A DNA stretch of 64,000 nucleotides, taken from contig NZ_JABXKP010000009.1 in assembly GCF_017114985.1 (NCBI RefSeq), forward strand, positions 33,744 to 97,743. The letters run 5' to 3'. The translations under genes were made by a program, and so were the position numbers. Positions 36,201 through 44,907 of the stretch are shown here, one piece after another; within the stretch, counting starts at the first letter, position 1; each line of letters starts with the position of its first letter. Origin of the DNA: Nostoc sp. JL33. GTDB lineage: Bacteria; Cyanobacteriota; Cyanobacteriia; Cyanobacteriales; Nostocaceae. The notes below the pieces were generated by a model that worked only from the letters and a program-made list of their open reading frames with translations, was not told the origin of the DNA and did not search any database.

Positions 36201-37924
36201 AGCTTTTCAATTGCCGGAATTAATTCTTCGCGATTATATACTCCTATTGCTGTACCTTCTATGGCATAGGGTTTATAATCTCTCATTCCTAACAAATCTA
36301 TAAAAATACAAGGTTTACTCAGTGCGATCGCATAACTTAGTACACTGGTTGCTCCGCCAATAACAATATCACTTTCGTGAATTTGATCGAGTATATTACT
36401 TGAGTTATCAATTTTGACATTGACAGCAACGAGATTAGCTAAGTCGCGCAAGTAATCCATATTTTCAGCACCGTGAGGTCTGATAACAATGTCAACATGC
36501 AATTGCTTGGCTGCTTCCAGAAGCGTTTCATACAAATAATGGTAAGACTTATGTGTTGATGTACTTAAAAATAGTAACTGCCCTTCGACATGAGCAACCT
36601 GTTTTCTTTTTATACTGCTGAGATGCTGTCTTATCTCCTTTTCAATCCAAGGCCAGCCAGTAACAAGAACTTGTTTAGCTGACCAACCAAGATTTTCTAC
36701 ATAATAATGCTGACCATAAGAACCCCAGGTAGCCACATAATCAGGTCTAGTTTCAGCATAATTATGCTGCCAGTAATGCATATCTGAGCGTTGATTTTTT
36801 AATATTTGAGTCTCAGAAGATCCATGCTCAATTACGAGTTTTTTAACTTCATACAGTTTTGCTACCGCTCCCAATGAACGCGCTGCTAGTGAAACTTCTT
36901 CCGCCATGACGATAAATTTAGGTTGCACCTGAGCTAGTACCCAGTGAGCACATTCTATCCAAGCGCGAACAAAGGGAATATCAAAGCTTAATAACAGGTC
37001 TACTCTTGATTGAACAATTTTCCAGATGTCTAGCGGATAGTCCAAAAAAGCATCGGTAAATCGCTGATCATTCAAAAGCTGATTAATTTGTATTGAATTT
37101 GTATTGTTTAAATCTTGAATGAGAGGAACAGGAATTGAATCTGAAGCATCATGCCATCCCAACCATAGATTCTGTTGAATTAAATCTAGTGTTTTGAGAT
37201 TAAAAGAATTTGCCAATGCTTCACCAATAGGTGTATAGTTTTTTAAAAAATTATTTTGGAGTGCTAATAAAACGTCTGATTTTAGTAAGTTTTTACTTGG
37301 GGTTACTGTGGCTCTTTGGCTATGTTGAGGCTGCCAAGGCTCATATTGCGATCTATAAACCAATTCAATCTGCTGCTCTTGAGCATTTGATGATTTTAAC
37401 GTAGTAGTAATTTCTAAATCTTTTATAATTACTCCTATATTCCTCATAGACCCCCATACTTGATTTTCATAATTAGTTTGAGGTGGAGGAGCCAAACCCC
37501 ACTGTGTAACAGCAGTAAATGGTGATTGGTTTACCCAAATTTCTTTGGGTTGGTATTTTCGGATAATTGCTAGTGCGAGGTGATAGGAAATTACAGCTTC
37601 GTAGAAAAAATAGTAGAGAAGATGGAGAGAACAAGATAAAATATCAATATCTTGGTAAATGAGTGATAGCCCATAATCAGGGCCAACCTTTCGCAAAGTT
37701 TCCTCAAATTTACATCTTAGATATTCTGCTTCATTGGCAATAGTACAAAAATCTAATTGCCGATATAATTCAACGGCATCATCCGCAGGAATTCTTGCTG
37801 AACGAAAGACTAAATGAGGCTCAATTCCTGAATAAATAACTTTACCTTCTTTTAATAGCTCTGGGTGTGCAATTAGCCACTCAGCATCTGCAAGTGTATA
37901 TGCTAGGTATAATCTATCAACCAT
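33212..37924 (-). CDS. 1570-aa multidomain glycan protein: CDP-glycerol-transferase-like, methyltransferase, OGT/SPINDLY-like
   Basis: Residues 1 to about 620 resemble surface-carbohydrate and CDP-glycerol-type transferases, with KLVIEHGSSETQIL, VDIVIRPHGAENMDYL and DIVIGGATSVLSYAIALSKP. Residues about 630-785 are a class I SAM methyltransferase (LCVDIGCGIHKPKNFIGVDI, ELRAHDIIEHL). Residues about 1045-1425 are an OGT/SPINDLY-like catalytic region (IRMGILAAHFLPSAETFATL, YYISGTHTDPSATSEQQYRE, VYLDSYPFAGTTSLVEPLQV). The last 145 residues form another mixed domain of unknown type. It lies at the 3' end of the pse gene run, 258 bp after the previous gene, and converges on ogtA. Start at 37924 is the only good ATG. 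A polyfunctional O-glycosylation enzyme is inferred. Confidence 0.78.
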   Translation of the reverse strand: MVDRLYLAYTLADAEWLIAHPELLKEGKVIYSGIEPHLVFRSARIPADDAVELYRQLDFCTIANEAEYLRCKFEETLRKVGPDYGLSLIYQDIDILSCSLHLLYYFFYEAVISYHLALAIIRKYQPKEIWVNQSPFTAVTQWGLAPPPQTNYENQVWGSMRNIGVIIKDLEITTTLKSSNAQEQQIELVYRSQYEPWQPQHSQRATVTPSKNLLKSDVLLALQNNFLKNYTPIGEALANSFNLKTLDLIQQNLWLGWHDASDSIPVPLIQDLNNTNSIQINQLLNDQRFTDAFLDYPLDIWKIVQSRVDLLLSFDIPFVRAWIECAHWVLAQVQPKFIVMAEEVSLAARSLGAVAKLYEVKKLVIEHGSSETQILKNQRSDMHYWQHNYAETRPDYVATWGSYGQHYYVENLGWSAKQVLVTGWPWIEKEIRQHLSSIKRKQVAHVEGQLLFLSTSTHKSYHYLYETLLEAAKQLHVDIVIRPHGAENMDYLRDLANLVAVNVKIDNSSNILDQIHESDIVIGGATSVLSYAIALSKPCIFIDLLGMRDYKPYAIEGTAIGVYNREELIPAIEKLKSDYEERDRQQKKQKLFTQQYLGELDGKATERIINFVKREIAMQDKLSTDYRKFTTQADILCVDIGCGIHKPKNFIGVDIAPGVGVDIVADLSKEFPFPDSSVDELRAHDIIEHLYERIHTMNEIWRVCKPGAKVDIRVPSTDGRGAFQDPTHISFWNINSFLYYCSEFPAYIELCRRYGFKGEFKAVKLEHEESPDGVIHVRAELLVVKSVSKLGQNHLPITQEYQQEIQKQFAPEVNVYVQGQEEEIFSKISTYVKQYQQDPTSRTAIANIRQARYQVAQQWLKISDSEIESIYLGNFGKAHQILLDSGIRNEAFTASEKAFLDEITVYIFRGFDEPKSLQHILAAMLYRYTDQLPLQHDISTIPTWFINSYLKFLLQPQVYFQGLGESENYYHYMQGWVDYLHTSIFKNQGSLFWDEVVQHFVQIANFIPLYFNEVNLKDIYVKRAEILDFFLKINGCQVNYEFDDRPVTRKKIRMGILAAHFLPSAETFATLPVYEYISRYFEVILYSLNQTGHPLEQYCQSCANSFKLLPQDLAEQANTIRADDLDILFIATNLTAVTNQISLLSMHRLARIQITSGGSVVTTGMQHIDYYISGTHTDPSATSEQQYREKLVKLEGTAHSFSYGNEQENVTIKVDRESLGIPEEIVIFISGANFYKIIPELINTWAKIIYRVPNSVLVLLPFGPNWSNNYPKKAFMNHLIKVFSKHGIPSEQLIVLDPQPVPNREEVKEYFKIADVYLDSYPFAGTTSLVEPLQVNLPVIARQGTTFRSAMGAAMVQALDVPDLVADSEESYIQLAIALGTDPELRQQKSAQIKEKMQGNPSFLDSRSYSAKIGSLFQELFSKYLADTLSQNFRLGDINLIIFPDWSQPEDLLYQDLASVISTLTTHPDKNHITLLIDTHNVCEEEADMLLSSLTMNLLMEGDVDITEGPEISLLSKMSDTQWKTLLPRIHTRIALATDNQQAIAQAKAENLPFCNVDSLLASKLEITPV

Positions 37925-38182
37925 TGAAGAAACCCCATATTATTGATTTAGTTTTTTTTGCATCTTGTTTGATTTCATCTCCTAGTTATATATCTCAATA
38001 TCTCGGAGTTAAACCTAAGCTTAGATGCACTGCGCTCAAGTTTTTAAGTGTGTAAATAACACTAGCCTTAGTATCTAAATTAATATAGAGATATAGCATG
38101 AAGATTAAAGAACTATTTTCAGGCTAAATTACTCCACACCATATAGTACCCGACACTTTAAAAAATCTTTCAAAGTCAATAA

Positions 38183-39163
38183 CTAAATTATTGACTTGCA
38201 TAACTGCGCTACTCGAAAATCTGCATCGCGCTGCTGTTCAACAAATTGTTCTTCTATTTCCCTATATTGAGGAAAATACAAAAACTCTCGTAGCTTTTCT
38301 GATGAGTTTAGGGGAATCGTGATTCCCCTTTGATTGGTAATAAGTGTGTCATCGACACCAATCACCAAGCTACCGGCTGGTATTCCCATTAAAGCCGCCT
38401 CAATTAATATAATTGAGGTAATTCCTAGCATTATATCTTGCTGATGCAAAGTGGCAAGTGTATCAGCACTTTCGTCAATGGCAAATGGCAAACCTGATTG
38501 TGCCAGTAAATCAAGTGAAGCACGGCACTTACCTTGGCGAGGATGAAAGCGGATCAGCAGCTTTTTTAAAGGTTTATAGTCAGTTAATACTTTAATTAAG
38601 ATACGGAGTATTTCAATTTCATTGGCATTGGGTTGAGACGCAAAGAGAATATTTTCTAGTGGTTTTAAAATACTTTTCTTGTTTTTTTGTCTAGAAATAA
38701 GCCAAGCAAAATAAGGCTGCCCCACAACGCGTATCCGCTTTTCTGGTATTCCATCAGCAAGCATTCCTGTTGCACACACTTCATCTAAAGCTGTGATGAT
38801 ATCTGGAAAAGTTGGTTCCGCATTAGGATTGTTGAGTGGTTGAAAACGCTGTCGATAATTTGCCCAATAGTCTATCACAGCAATACTAGTAATACGCTCT
38901 TGCCTCGCCCAAAAAATAGCATCGCGTTCAAACTCATCATATTGAGATGTTCCTGTGAGCAGAATATCTCCTGTTAATCTCACAAAAAGAGTTTGGTGTT
39001 CCTCAGAAATTGGTATGCAAGCAACTTCAAGGCGTTGAAATTGACGGATGGCTGGGCCTTTGGCATACGCTTCAACCTCTGTACCTGCTTCTCGCAAGGC
39101 TGCAACTGTTGCGGCGACAGCATTAGCACCGCCTGGATCGTGAGCGATCGCAAGTATCTTCAT
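38183..39163 (-). CDS. Glycosyltransferase-like protein (GT-B type)
   Basis: The 326-residue protein starts MKILAIAHDPGGANAVAATV, a GT-B-like glycine-rich first strand, and later has LLIRFHPRQGK and DIMLGITSIILIEAALMGIP, the donor-side pattern shared with UDP-GlcNAc 2-epimerase-like and CDP-glycerol-transferase-like proteins. Its start overlaps the aminotransferase stop as ATGA, which places it in the operon. The precise reaction is unknown. Confidence 0.7.
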   Translation of the reverse strand: MKILAIAHDPGGANAVAATVAALREAGTEVEAYAKGPAIRQFQRLEVACIPISEEHQTLFVRLTGDILLTGTSQYDEFERDAIFWARQERITSIAVIDYWANYRQRFQPLNNPNAEPTFPDIITALDEVCATGMLADGIPEKRIRVVGQPYFAWLISRQKNKKSILKPLENILFASQPNANEIEILRILIKVLTDYKPLKKLLIRFHPRQGKCRASLDLLAQSGLPFAIDESADTLATLHQQDIMLGITSIILIEAALMGIPAGSLVIGVDDTLITNQRGITIPLNSSEKLREFLYFPQYREIEEQFVEQQRDADFRVAQLCKSII

Positions 39164-40431
39164 TCATCTTTCCCTTGACTTAACTCTTTGGCATGAGCCA
39201 GGACTTTAGCCACAGAAGCTATGAAACGATCAACTAGGTCAATACCCCCAGGTATTTGGATGAGAGTTGTAGATAAAAGTGTCTGGTTATATGTCTTTTC
39301 GGCTATGGGACAGACACCAGTAGGATGAGTGACAATTGTCTTGCCTTCTTGTTGCAGCTTTTGGAAAAGAGGTAGTCTGTATAAGGGACGCACATAACGC
39401 CCCGTCACAGGACATCCTTCTGCTTGAAGTGCCTCCACAAATCTGTCCCGCGACAATCCAGCTTGTTGTGGATCGATCCAAATGGGATATGTATAGTAAA
39501 CATGGCGATCGCCAGAGACAACTTTAGCCGTCCGTAGCGCTTTAAACTCAGACAGCCCTTGGTCTAAAGCTTCAGCAATTTTCAGCCTTGGCTGTGTCAA
39601 TTCTTCTAAACGTTGGAGTTGAACCTGAGCGATCACTGCCTGAAGTTCAGTTAAACGGTAATTATAACCAACAATATCAGCATCTTCATACCAGTTTTCC
39701 GCTTCAATTGCGTTCTCTCCATGATTACGTACCAGTGCCACCCGCCGCGCCAAGCGATCGTCATTAGTAACTACAACCCCCCCTTCACCACACTGAATCG
39801 TTTTGTGACAATTGAGGCTGAACACCCCCAAATGCCCAATTGTTCCCAGCCAACGCCCCTGATGCTGACCTCCCGGTGCTTGGGAATTGTCCTCAATTAA
39901 AATCAAACCGTGTCGATCTGCTAACTCACGTAAGCGCACCAGTTGGGCCGGGCCTCCAAACAAATTGACTGCGATAATTGCTTTTGTGCGTGATCCGATA
40001 GCACCTTCAACGGCTTCTGGATCAATGCAGCAACTAGCCTCCTCTTGATCAACAAAAACAGGAGTGCCATTTGCCATAACCACTGCTGTTGCCGTTGCTG
40101 ACATCGTTTGTGGTGGCACAATTACCTCATCACCAAAATTAACACCGGCTGCAATCACAGCGGCATGTAAACCACTAGTAGCAGAGTTAACACTTAAAGC
40201 GTGACGAACATTAAAGTAGTCAGCCCATTGTTCTTCCAAAGTGCGAACTTCTTTGCCACCCATAAAGTACAGTCCAGCAGCACCAATATAGTCAGATAAA
40301 ATACCGCTTTTCAATACTTGAATCGCGGCTTCAGTCTCCTGGAAACTAGTACTAATATACCTTGGTAATGCCTCTGGAAAAACCTTGGAACCTCCGAGCA
40401 AAGCCGGTTTTTCTCTACTAATAACCATCAA
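39160..40431 (-). CDS. DegT/DnrJ/EryC1/StrS sugar aminotransferase
   Basis: This PLP enzyme of 423 residues puts an amino group on a keto-sugar. Motifs are LSVNSATSGLHAAVIAAGV (about 79-97), IIVPPQTMSATA-type cofactor strand, IEDNSQAPGGQHQGRW with the PLP Asp, and the catalytic lysine in SLNCHKTIQCGEGGVVVTND. It lies 5 bp after a Gfo/Idh/MocA oxidoreductase gene. An oxidoreductase plus DegT pair is the usual way to replace a hydroxyl by an amine on a nucleotide sugar. It is distinct from the PseC-like gene in the same run. Confidence 0.9.
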   Translation of the reverse strand: MMVISREKPALLGGSKVFPEALPRYISTSFQETEAAIQVLKSGILSDYIGAAGLYFMGGKEVRTLEEQWADYFNVRHALSVNSATSGLHAAVIAAGVNFGDEVIVPPQTMSATATAVVMANGTPVFVDQEEASCCIDPEAVEGAIGSRTKAIIAVNLFGGPAQLVRLRELADRHGLILIEDNSQAPGGQHQGRWLGTIGHLGVFSLNCHKTIQCGEGGVVVTNDDRLARRVALVRNHGENAIEAENWYEDADIVGYNYRLTELQAVIAQVQLQRLEELTQPRLKIAEALDQGLSEFKALRTAKVVSGDRHVYYTYPIWIDPQQAGLSRDRFVEALQAEGCPVTGRYVRPLYRLPLFQKLQQEGKTIVTHPTGVCPIAEKTYNQTLLSTTLIQIPGGIDLVDRFIASVAKVLAHAKELSQGKDE

Positions 40432-40436
40432 ATTAC

Positions 40437-41408
40437 CTACTTAATTAGAAATTTGTTGTTTCTTGCCATTTCAACAACTTGTAAAGCAAGCACACCATCA
40501 GCGCCAGAACAGGTTGGTTGTCCGCCAATTCGTGCTAATTGCACAGCTTCGGTGACAGCCCCCAAAATGTGGCCTTTTAAGCCAGCTTCACAGATCATCT
40601 TTGCGTGACCTAACTCTTGAAAACCTGACCATTGACTAGGTTGAACTGTCTGCCAAGTAACTTGCCCTCCCCCGGCGCTATACCGTAGCATACCGCCGGT
40701 TCCCCAGAGTTCGCCTTCGCCGATTGAACACCTAGTTCCACGTACTGCAATCAAATATGCAGTTAATCCGCTGTTCCAGGATAGTGCAATTGACTCAGAA
40801 GTGTCATCTTCAGCAACAGGTGATTTTTCCAGACGATATGCTGAAGCAACTGATCCGAATAAAGCTAATAACATATCGATCCAATGGGTTCCATTGTGGA
40901 GCAAACCACCGTTGTAGCGTAAGCAGGCACCAATTGGAGTTCCCAAGCCATCATCCTGGTTCGTTAGATATTTCAAGGCTTGTAGCATTGGTGTCCAACG
41001 ACGCGAATAGTTAGTTATCAAAATACAGCCTTGTGCAGAGCAAGCGGCTAGGATTATTTCTGCCTCTGCTGCATTAATTCCAAGGGGTTTTTCGCACAGG
41101 ATGACGCGGGGTTGCCAAGCGAGTGCAGCAATAACTCCCTGAGCGTGTAAGTGAGTGGGACTACATATTGATACTACGTCCAGGTGAAGTCCATCTGGTA
41201 CATCTTTCAAACTGGAGTATATTTGTGCTTCAGAAAAACGTTGTTGAAAATCTCTACAGGCTTCTGAATCTGGATCTACTCCTAATACAACTGTTACGTT
41301 AGGGATTTGAGCATACCCTTCAGAATGGCTGAGTGGATCGCCTTGTGGGGAAATGCCAAAGCGATGCCCAATTTTTCCCAAACCAATAATACCGACACAC
41401 ACTTTCAT
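40437..41408 (-). CDS. Gfo/Idh/MocA family oxidoreductase
   Basis: The 323-residue protein has the Rossmann start VGIIGLGKIGHRFG and the family EKP motif in ILCEKPLGINAAEAE, with the substrate-side HNGTHWIDMLLALFG His/Asp segment. These enzymes oxidise or reduce a sugar hydroxyl with NAD(P). It lies between the second SpsF-like gene (14 bp) and the DegT gene (5 bp), and probably makes the keto-sugar that the aminotransferase uses. Confidence 0.88.
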   Translation of the reverse strand: MKVCVGIIGLGKIGHRFGISPQGDPLSHSEGYAQIPNVTVVLGVDPDSEACRDFQQRFSEAQIYSSLKDVPDGLHLDVVSICSPTHLHAQGVIAALAWQPRVILCEKPLGINAAEAEIILAACSAQGCILITNYSRRWTPMLQALKYLTNQDDGLGTPIGACLRYNGGLLHNGTHWIDMLLALFGSVASAYRLEKSPVAEDDTSESIALSWNSGLTAYLIAVRGTRCSIGEGELWGTGGMLRYSAGGGQVTWQTVQPSQWSGFQELGHAKMICEAGLKGHILGAVTEAVQLARIGGQPTCSGADGVLALQVVEMARNNKFLIK

Positions 41409-41422
41409 GAGTTTAATCTCTC

Positions 41423-42133
41423 TCAGAAGTCAATCCATCCTTGTTGTTGGGCATAGTTAAGAATGTCTACTGTCGTAAATTGGGGATTCTGGGGATAAAG
41501 TGTTTCAAAAATGGCTTTGATGCGATCGTAGTCTTCTTGATAGTCAAGGGTAATACGAAAAAAAGGATTACTTAAGCCTGGAGGAGCAATGATATCCAAG
41601 CGACGATATTGCTCTGGATGTCGTCGGATGTACCAACCAACGTGTTCACAAAAGGGTTTTTTGGAAGCAAAATCAACTGTTTGAGCTAGTGTTTTCCAAG
41701 ACAACACCATGAGATCCAGCCCATGAGGATATGAACGTACTTCACAATTAGCGACGTAATCCACATGGGGGTAAGCCGCGAAAAAGGCACAGATATGCTG
41801 GTCAATCACATAAGGGTCAATTAGGGGACAATCTCCGGTTAAAAGGACACTAACTTCTGCTTGATAGTGTCGCCCAGTTTCTACAACTCGTTCTAATACA
41901 TTTTCCTCTGAACCACGAAAGTAAGGAATATTGTGTTTACTGCATAAGGATGCGATCGCTTCGTCCTTTTCATTAGTGGTTGTGGCAACTACAACTTCAT
42001 CTATATAACGAGCGCGACGAACACGCTCAACCATCAGCAGCAGCATCGGTTTGCCGACTGCTTCTTTGAGGACTTTACCAGGAAGGCGTGAAGAACCCAT
42101 CCGGGCTTCTATAGTGGCAATTACACGATTCAC
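41423..42133 (-). CDS. SpsF-type cytidylyltransferase, second copy
   Basis: The 236-residue protein has the nucleotidyltransferase start IATIEARMGSSRLPGKVL and the metal-site LLTGDCPLIDPYVID. It is clearly a paralogue of the gene at 46428, but the two are well diverged (for example EVRSYPHGLDL against ERSYPRGMDT). SpsF proteins activate sugars, often as CMP derivatives, and occur in Pse/Leg-type clusters. Together with the adjacent oxidoreductase and aminotransferase it suggests a second activated sugar. Substrate unproven. Confidence 0.82.
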   Translation of the reverse strand: MNRVIATIEARMGSSRLPGKVLKEAVGKPMLLLMVERVRRARYIDEVVVATTTNEKDEAIASLCSKHNIPYFRGSEENVLERVVETGRHYQAEVSVLLTGDCPLIDPYVIDQHICAFFAAYPHVDYVANCEVRSYPHGLDLMVLSWKTLAQTVDFASKKPFCEHVGWYIRRHPEQYRRLDIIAPPGLSNPFFRITLDYQEDYDRIKAIFETLYPQNPQFTTVDILNYAQQQGWIDF

Positions 42134-42168
42134 AGTTTTAGTTATTTCTCCCGTAAAAAGTTTTATAT

Positions 42169-43155
42169 TTATTGATAGAGATTCAAATTGGCATTTAAAT
42201 CTGTGACAAAATAAGGCTTAATCTCTGGATTAAAACTGAGTTTGTAATCTCCTCGGTTTGGAGAATTAACTCCTACAAAGTCAACTTCTTGCAACTTGCG
42301 TTTAAAACATTCTTCAATTAAATCAAGTAGTAAGAATGTTGAACCACCACTTTCTCTGTATTCAGGATGATTCCCCGCAAACATATAATAACCACGCTTT
42401 CGATCAAAGAGGAATAAAATTGCCGAAACCGGAATTGCATCAAGATAGCATATTTTCAGTATTCCAAATCCTTTTGCTAAAGATTTCTGAGCTATTGCTT
42501 TCAAGAAGTAAGACTCTTTTTCTGTGTTTTCTATTCCTTGTCTAGCCAAAACTTCTCGGTGTAGTTTGTCTAAAATATCAATATTATCAGACACCTTAAT
42601 AGATAATTTATTATTAATAGCCTTCCGCATTTCTTGTCGTCTTACAGCGCGGATGGAACTGAGATAAAAGTCAAAACTATCAAATTTTGTTAACTTCAAT
42701 ATGCCTGTATATCTAAGTTGAACCTCAAATTTTCTCTTCTCATGTGTATGGTAGTTATACCATTGAAATGGTCGTATATCTTGCAATTGCCATGAATGAG
42801 CTAGGGAAATTTTTTCAAATTTATCTAGAAGTTGTTCTATGAACCAAGTTAAAATTAAAAACTCTTCAGAATTACGTTTATGATCTGGTTTAGTAGAATT
42901 GTCGGCTAGTAACAGTCCTTGATAGGGTGTGAAAGGGAAAGGAGCAGGTAATGTCTTACCATCTTGAGAAAATAAGATAACAGTACCTGCAACTATTTTC
43001 TGTCTGAAATAGACTGTAATAATTTGAAAAGGCACTCCTAATGCATTGATAAAGTCAATTTTTGCAAAAATAGTTCCTTGAGGAGAATCTTCAACAAAAT
43101 TATCCCAACTATTTGCTATTTCCTGCCAATTAATTACAAAATCTTTACTATTCAT
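42169..43155 (-). CDS. FemAB/GNAT-like acyltransferase
   Basis: This 328-residue protein has the FemAB-like second GNAT half: RRQEMRKAINNKLSIKVSDN, GFGILKICYLDAIPVSAIL, YYMFAGNHPEYRESGGSTFL and LQEVDFVGVNSPNRGDYKLS. FemAB-type proteins transfer amino acids or acyl groups to amines in cell-wall and exopolysaccharide pathways. It starts one base before the end of the methyltransferase gene. In this cluster an N-acyl group on an amino-sugar is a fair guess only. Confidence 0.75.
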   Translation of the reverse strand: MNSKDFVINWQEIANSWDNFVEDSPQGTIFAKIDFINALGVPFQIITVYFRQKIVAGTVILFSQDGKTLPAPFPFTPYQGLLLADNSTKPDHKRNSEEFLILTWFIEQLLDKFEKISLAHSWQLQDIRPFQWYNYHTHEKRKFEVQLRYTGILKLTKFDSFDFYLSSIRAVRRQEMRKAINNKLSIKVSDNIDILDKLHREVLARQGIENTEKESYFLKAIAQKSLAKGFGILKICYLDAIPVSAILFLFDRKRGYYMFAGNHPEYRESGGSTFLLLDLIEECFKRKLQEVDFVGVNSPNRGDYKLSFNPEIKPYFVTDLNANLNLYQ

Positions 43156-43764
43156 TTATTTGTAAACATAAATACAAACATCACAATGATAGTAGTGATG
43201 AATCATTGTGACTTTTCTAGATAGGTGCTCAATACAGAACCTTAAAACTGCCTCCGGTTCATAATAAGCCATCGTTTCTTGTTGGAAATTCACATAAGAG
43301 GAAATAAAATTAAATGCCAGACCCTTTTCACATAAAGAGAATGCTTTTTTGATTAAAGTTTGGAGAAAAAGATTACCGTTGGGAGTAAAATTATTGAAAA
43401 CAGCAGATACTAAAACATAATCATAGGTTTCTTCTAGACTCTCTTGAGTTATATCTAAGCACTCGAATTTCATATCTGGAAATTTTTTACGTGCAATTTC
43501 AATGGCTTCAGGTACAATATCTATGCCTGTATATTGACAAATAATATTGTGTGATTGCAAATATTCTGCAAAATAACCGATGCTACATCCTATATCTAAA
43601 ATTCGACATCCATTGAGGTTTCCAATTTTCATAAGTTGCAAATATCTGACAAGAGATTCATCTATAGAACCCCACTGTCCAGATCCAGGTGAGTCTCCTT
43701 GTTTTCTTACAAGATCCTGATAATGTTCTCGTAATATCTGTATACTTGTGCTGACTTGACTCAT
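43156..43764 (-). CDS. Class I SAM-dependent methyltransferase
   Basis: The 202-residue protein has the SAM loop RILDIGCSIGYFAEYL (about 54-69) and YTGIDIVPEAIEIARKKFP. The rest fits small Methyltransf_25/31-type enzymes. It follows pseI by 66 bp and directly precedes the FemAB-like gene, so O- or N-methylation of the glycan is a natural role. Acceptor unknown. Confidence 0.85.
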   Translation of the reverse strand: MSQVSTSIQILREHYQDLVRKQGDSPGSGQWGSIDESLVRYLQLMKIGNLNGCRILDIGCSIGYFAEYLQSHNIICQYTGIDIVPEAIEIARKKFPDMKFECLDITQESLEETYDYVLVSAVFNNFTPNGNLFLQTLIKKAFSLCEKGLAFNFISSYVNFQQETMAYYEPEAVLRFCIEHLSRKVTMIHHYYHCDVCIYVYK

Positions 43765-43830
43765 TGAGATTCATCCTTCAATTTTTAGTATATAGATAAA
43801 AACGGCATAATTCTGAGTATCAATTATTTT

Positions 43831-44907
43831 TTATTCCGGAGTTTTTAATACTAATTTCCAGGTAAAAGGCGTACCTTTTTTTATATTTTGATTAACTGCT
43901 TTACCAATAACAATATCGAAAAATTTGGGTGGTAATCCTAATCCTGGACGTATTGCTCTTAGGTTTTCTGATGTGAATATATCCCCTGTTTTCATGTCTT
44001 GGGTAACGTAGAGCGATCGCCGAAAAACCAATGACTCTTTTTCAGCCTCAGTTGCTCCATATTTTATATTGCCCAAAGCTTGCCAAGCTCTTTGCGACTC
44101 TATTACCAATTGCTGCATCTCTGCTGGTTCCATTGAAAAAGCTGAATCAACCCCACCATCAGCCCGACACAGAGTAAAGTGCTTCTCAATTAATGTAGCT
44201 CCTAAAGCAACGCTAGCAACAGCAACTCCAATACCCATTGTGTGATCAGACAACCCCACCTGCACATTAAACAACTCACGCATTTGAGGAATAGTTAGCA
44301 GGTTAGTATTCTCTGGTGTAGCAGGATAGCTACTAGTACATTTGAGTAAAATTAAGTCTTGACACCCAGCTTCTCGCGCTGTCCGAACAGTTTCATCTAA
44401 CTCAGAAATTGTCGCCATACCAGTAGAAATAATCATCGGTTTACCCGTGCTAGCAACTTTGCGAATTAGAGGTAAATCGGTATTTTCAAAAGAGGCGATT
44501 TTGTAACAAGGTACTTCTAAAGATTCGAGAAAATCTACGGCAGTAGCGTCAAATGGTGTACTAAAACCAATGATTCCCAGCTCGTGACACCGATCAAATA
44601 TAGGTTTATGCCATTCCCAAGGTGTGTAAGCTTGTTGATATAGTTGGTACAGGGATTGACCATGCCATAGAGTATTAGGATCGTTAATGTAAAATTCACC
44701 GTCATTGATGTCTAAAGTCATCGTGTCAGCAGTATAAGTCTGGAGTTTCATTCCATGTACCTCAGCTTTAGCAGCTGCTTCAACTATATCTAAAGCTCTT
44801 TCTAAAGATTGGTTATGATTGCCGGAAATTTCAGCAACTACGAAGGGGAGATGACTAGCACCGATTATTCTATTTACAATGTTAATTTCTCGCATTTGCT
44901 CTCTCAA
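43831..44907 (-). CDS. pseI: Pseudaminic acid synthase PseI (NeuB/SAF family)
   Basis: This enzyme condenses phosphoenolpyruvate with 6-deoxy-AltdiNAc to give pseudaminic acid. The 358-residue protein has the NeuB barrel (FVVAEISGNHNQSLERALDI, GFSTPFDATAVDFLESL, ISTGMATISELDETVRTA, GLSDHTMGIGVAVASVALGA) and a C-terminal SAF/antifreeze-like domain (RRSLYVTQDMKTGDIFT). PseI, LegI and NeuB are close; the HNQSLERALDIVEAAA signature and the pseB/C/GH neighbours favour PseI. A start four codons inside (MREINIVN) is also possible. It begins directly after the pseG-pseH stop. Confidence 0.9.
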   Translation of the reverse strand: MREQMREINIVNRIIGASHLPFVVAEISGNHNQSLERALDIVEAAAKAEVHGMKLQTYTADTMTLDINDGEFYINDPNTLWHGQSLYQLYQQAYTPWEWHKPIFDRCHELGIIGFSTPFDATAVDFLESLEVPCYKIASFENTDLPLIRKVASTGKPMIISTGMATISELDETVRTAREAGCQDLILLKCTSSYPATPENTNLLTIPQMRELFNVQVGLSDHTMGIGVAVASVALGATLIEKHFTLCRADGGVDSAFSMEPAEMQQLVIESQRAWQALGNIKYGATEAEKESLVFRRSLYVTQDMKTGDIFTSENLRAIRPGLGLPPKFFDIVIGKAVNQNIKKGTPFTWKLVLKTPE

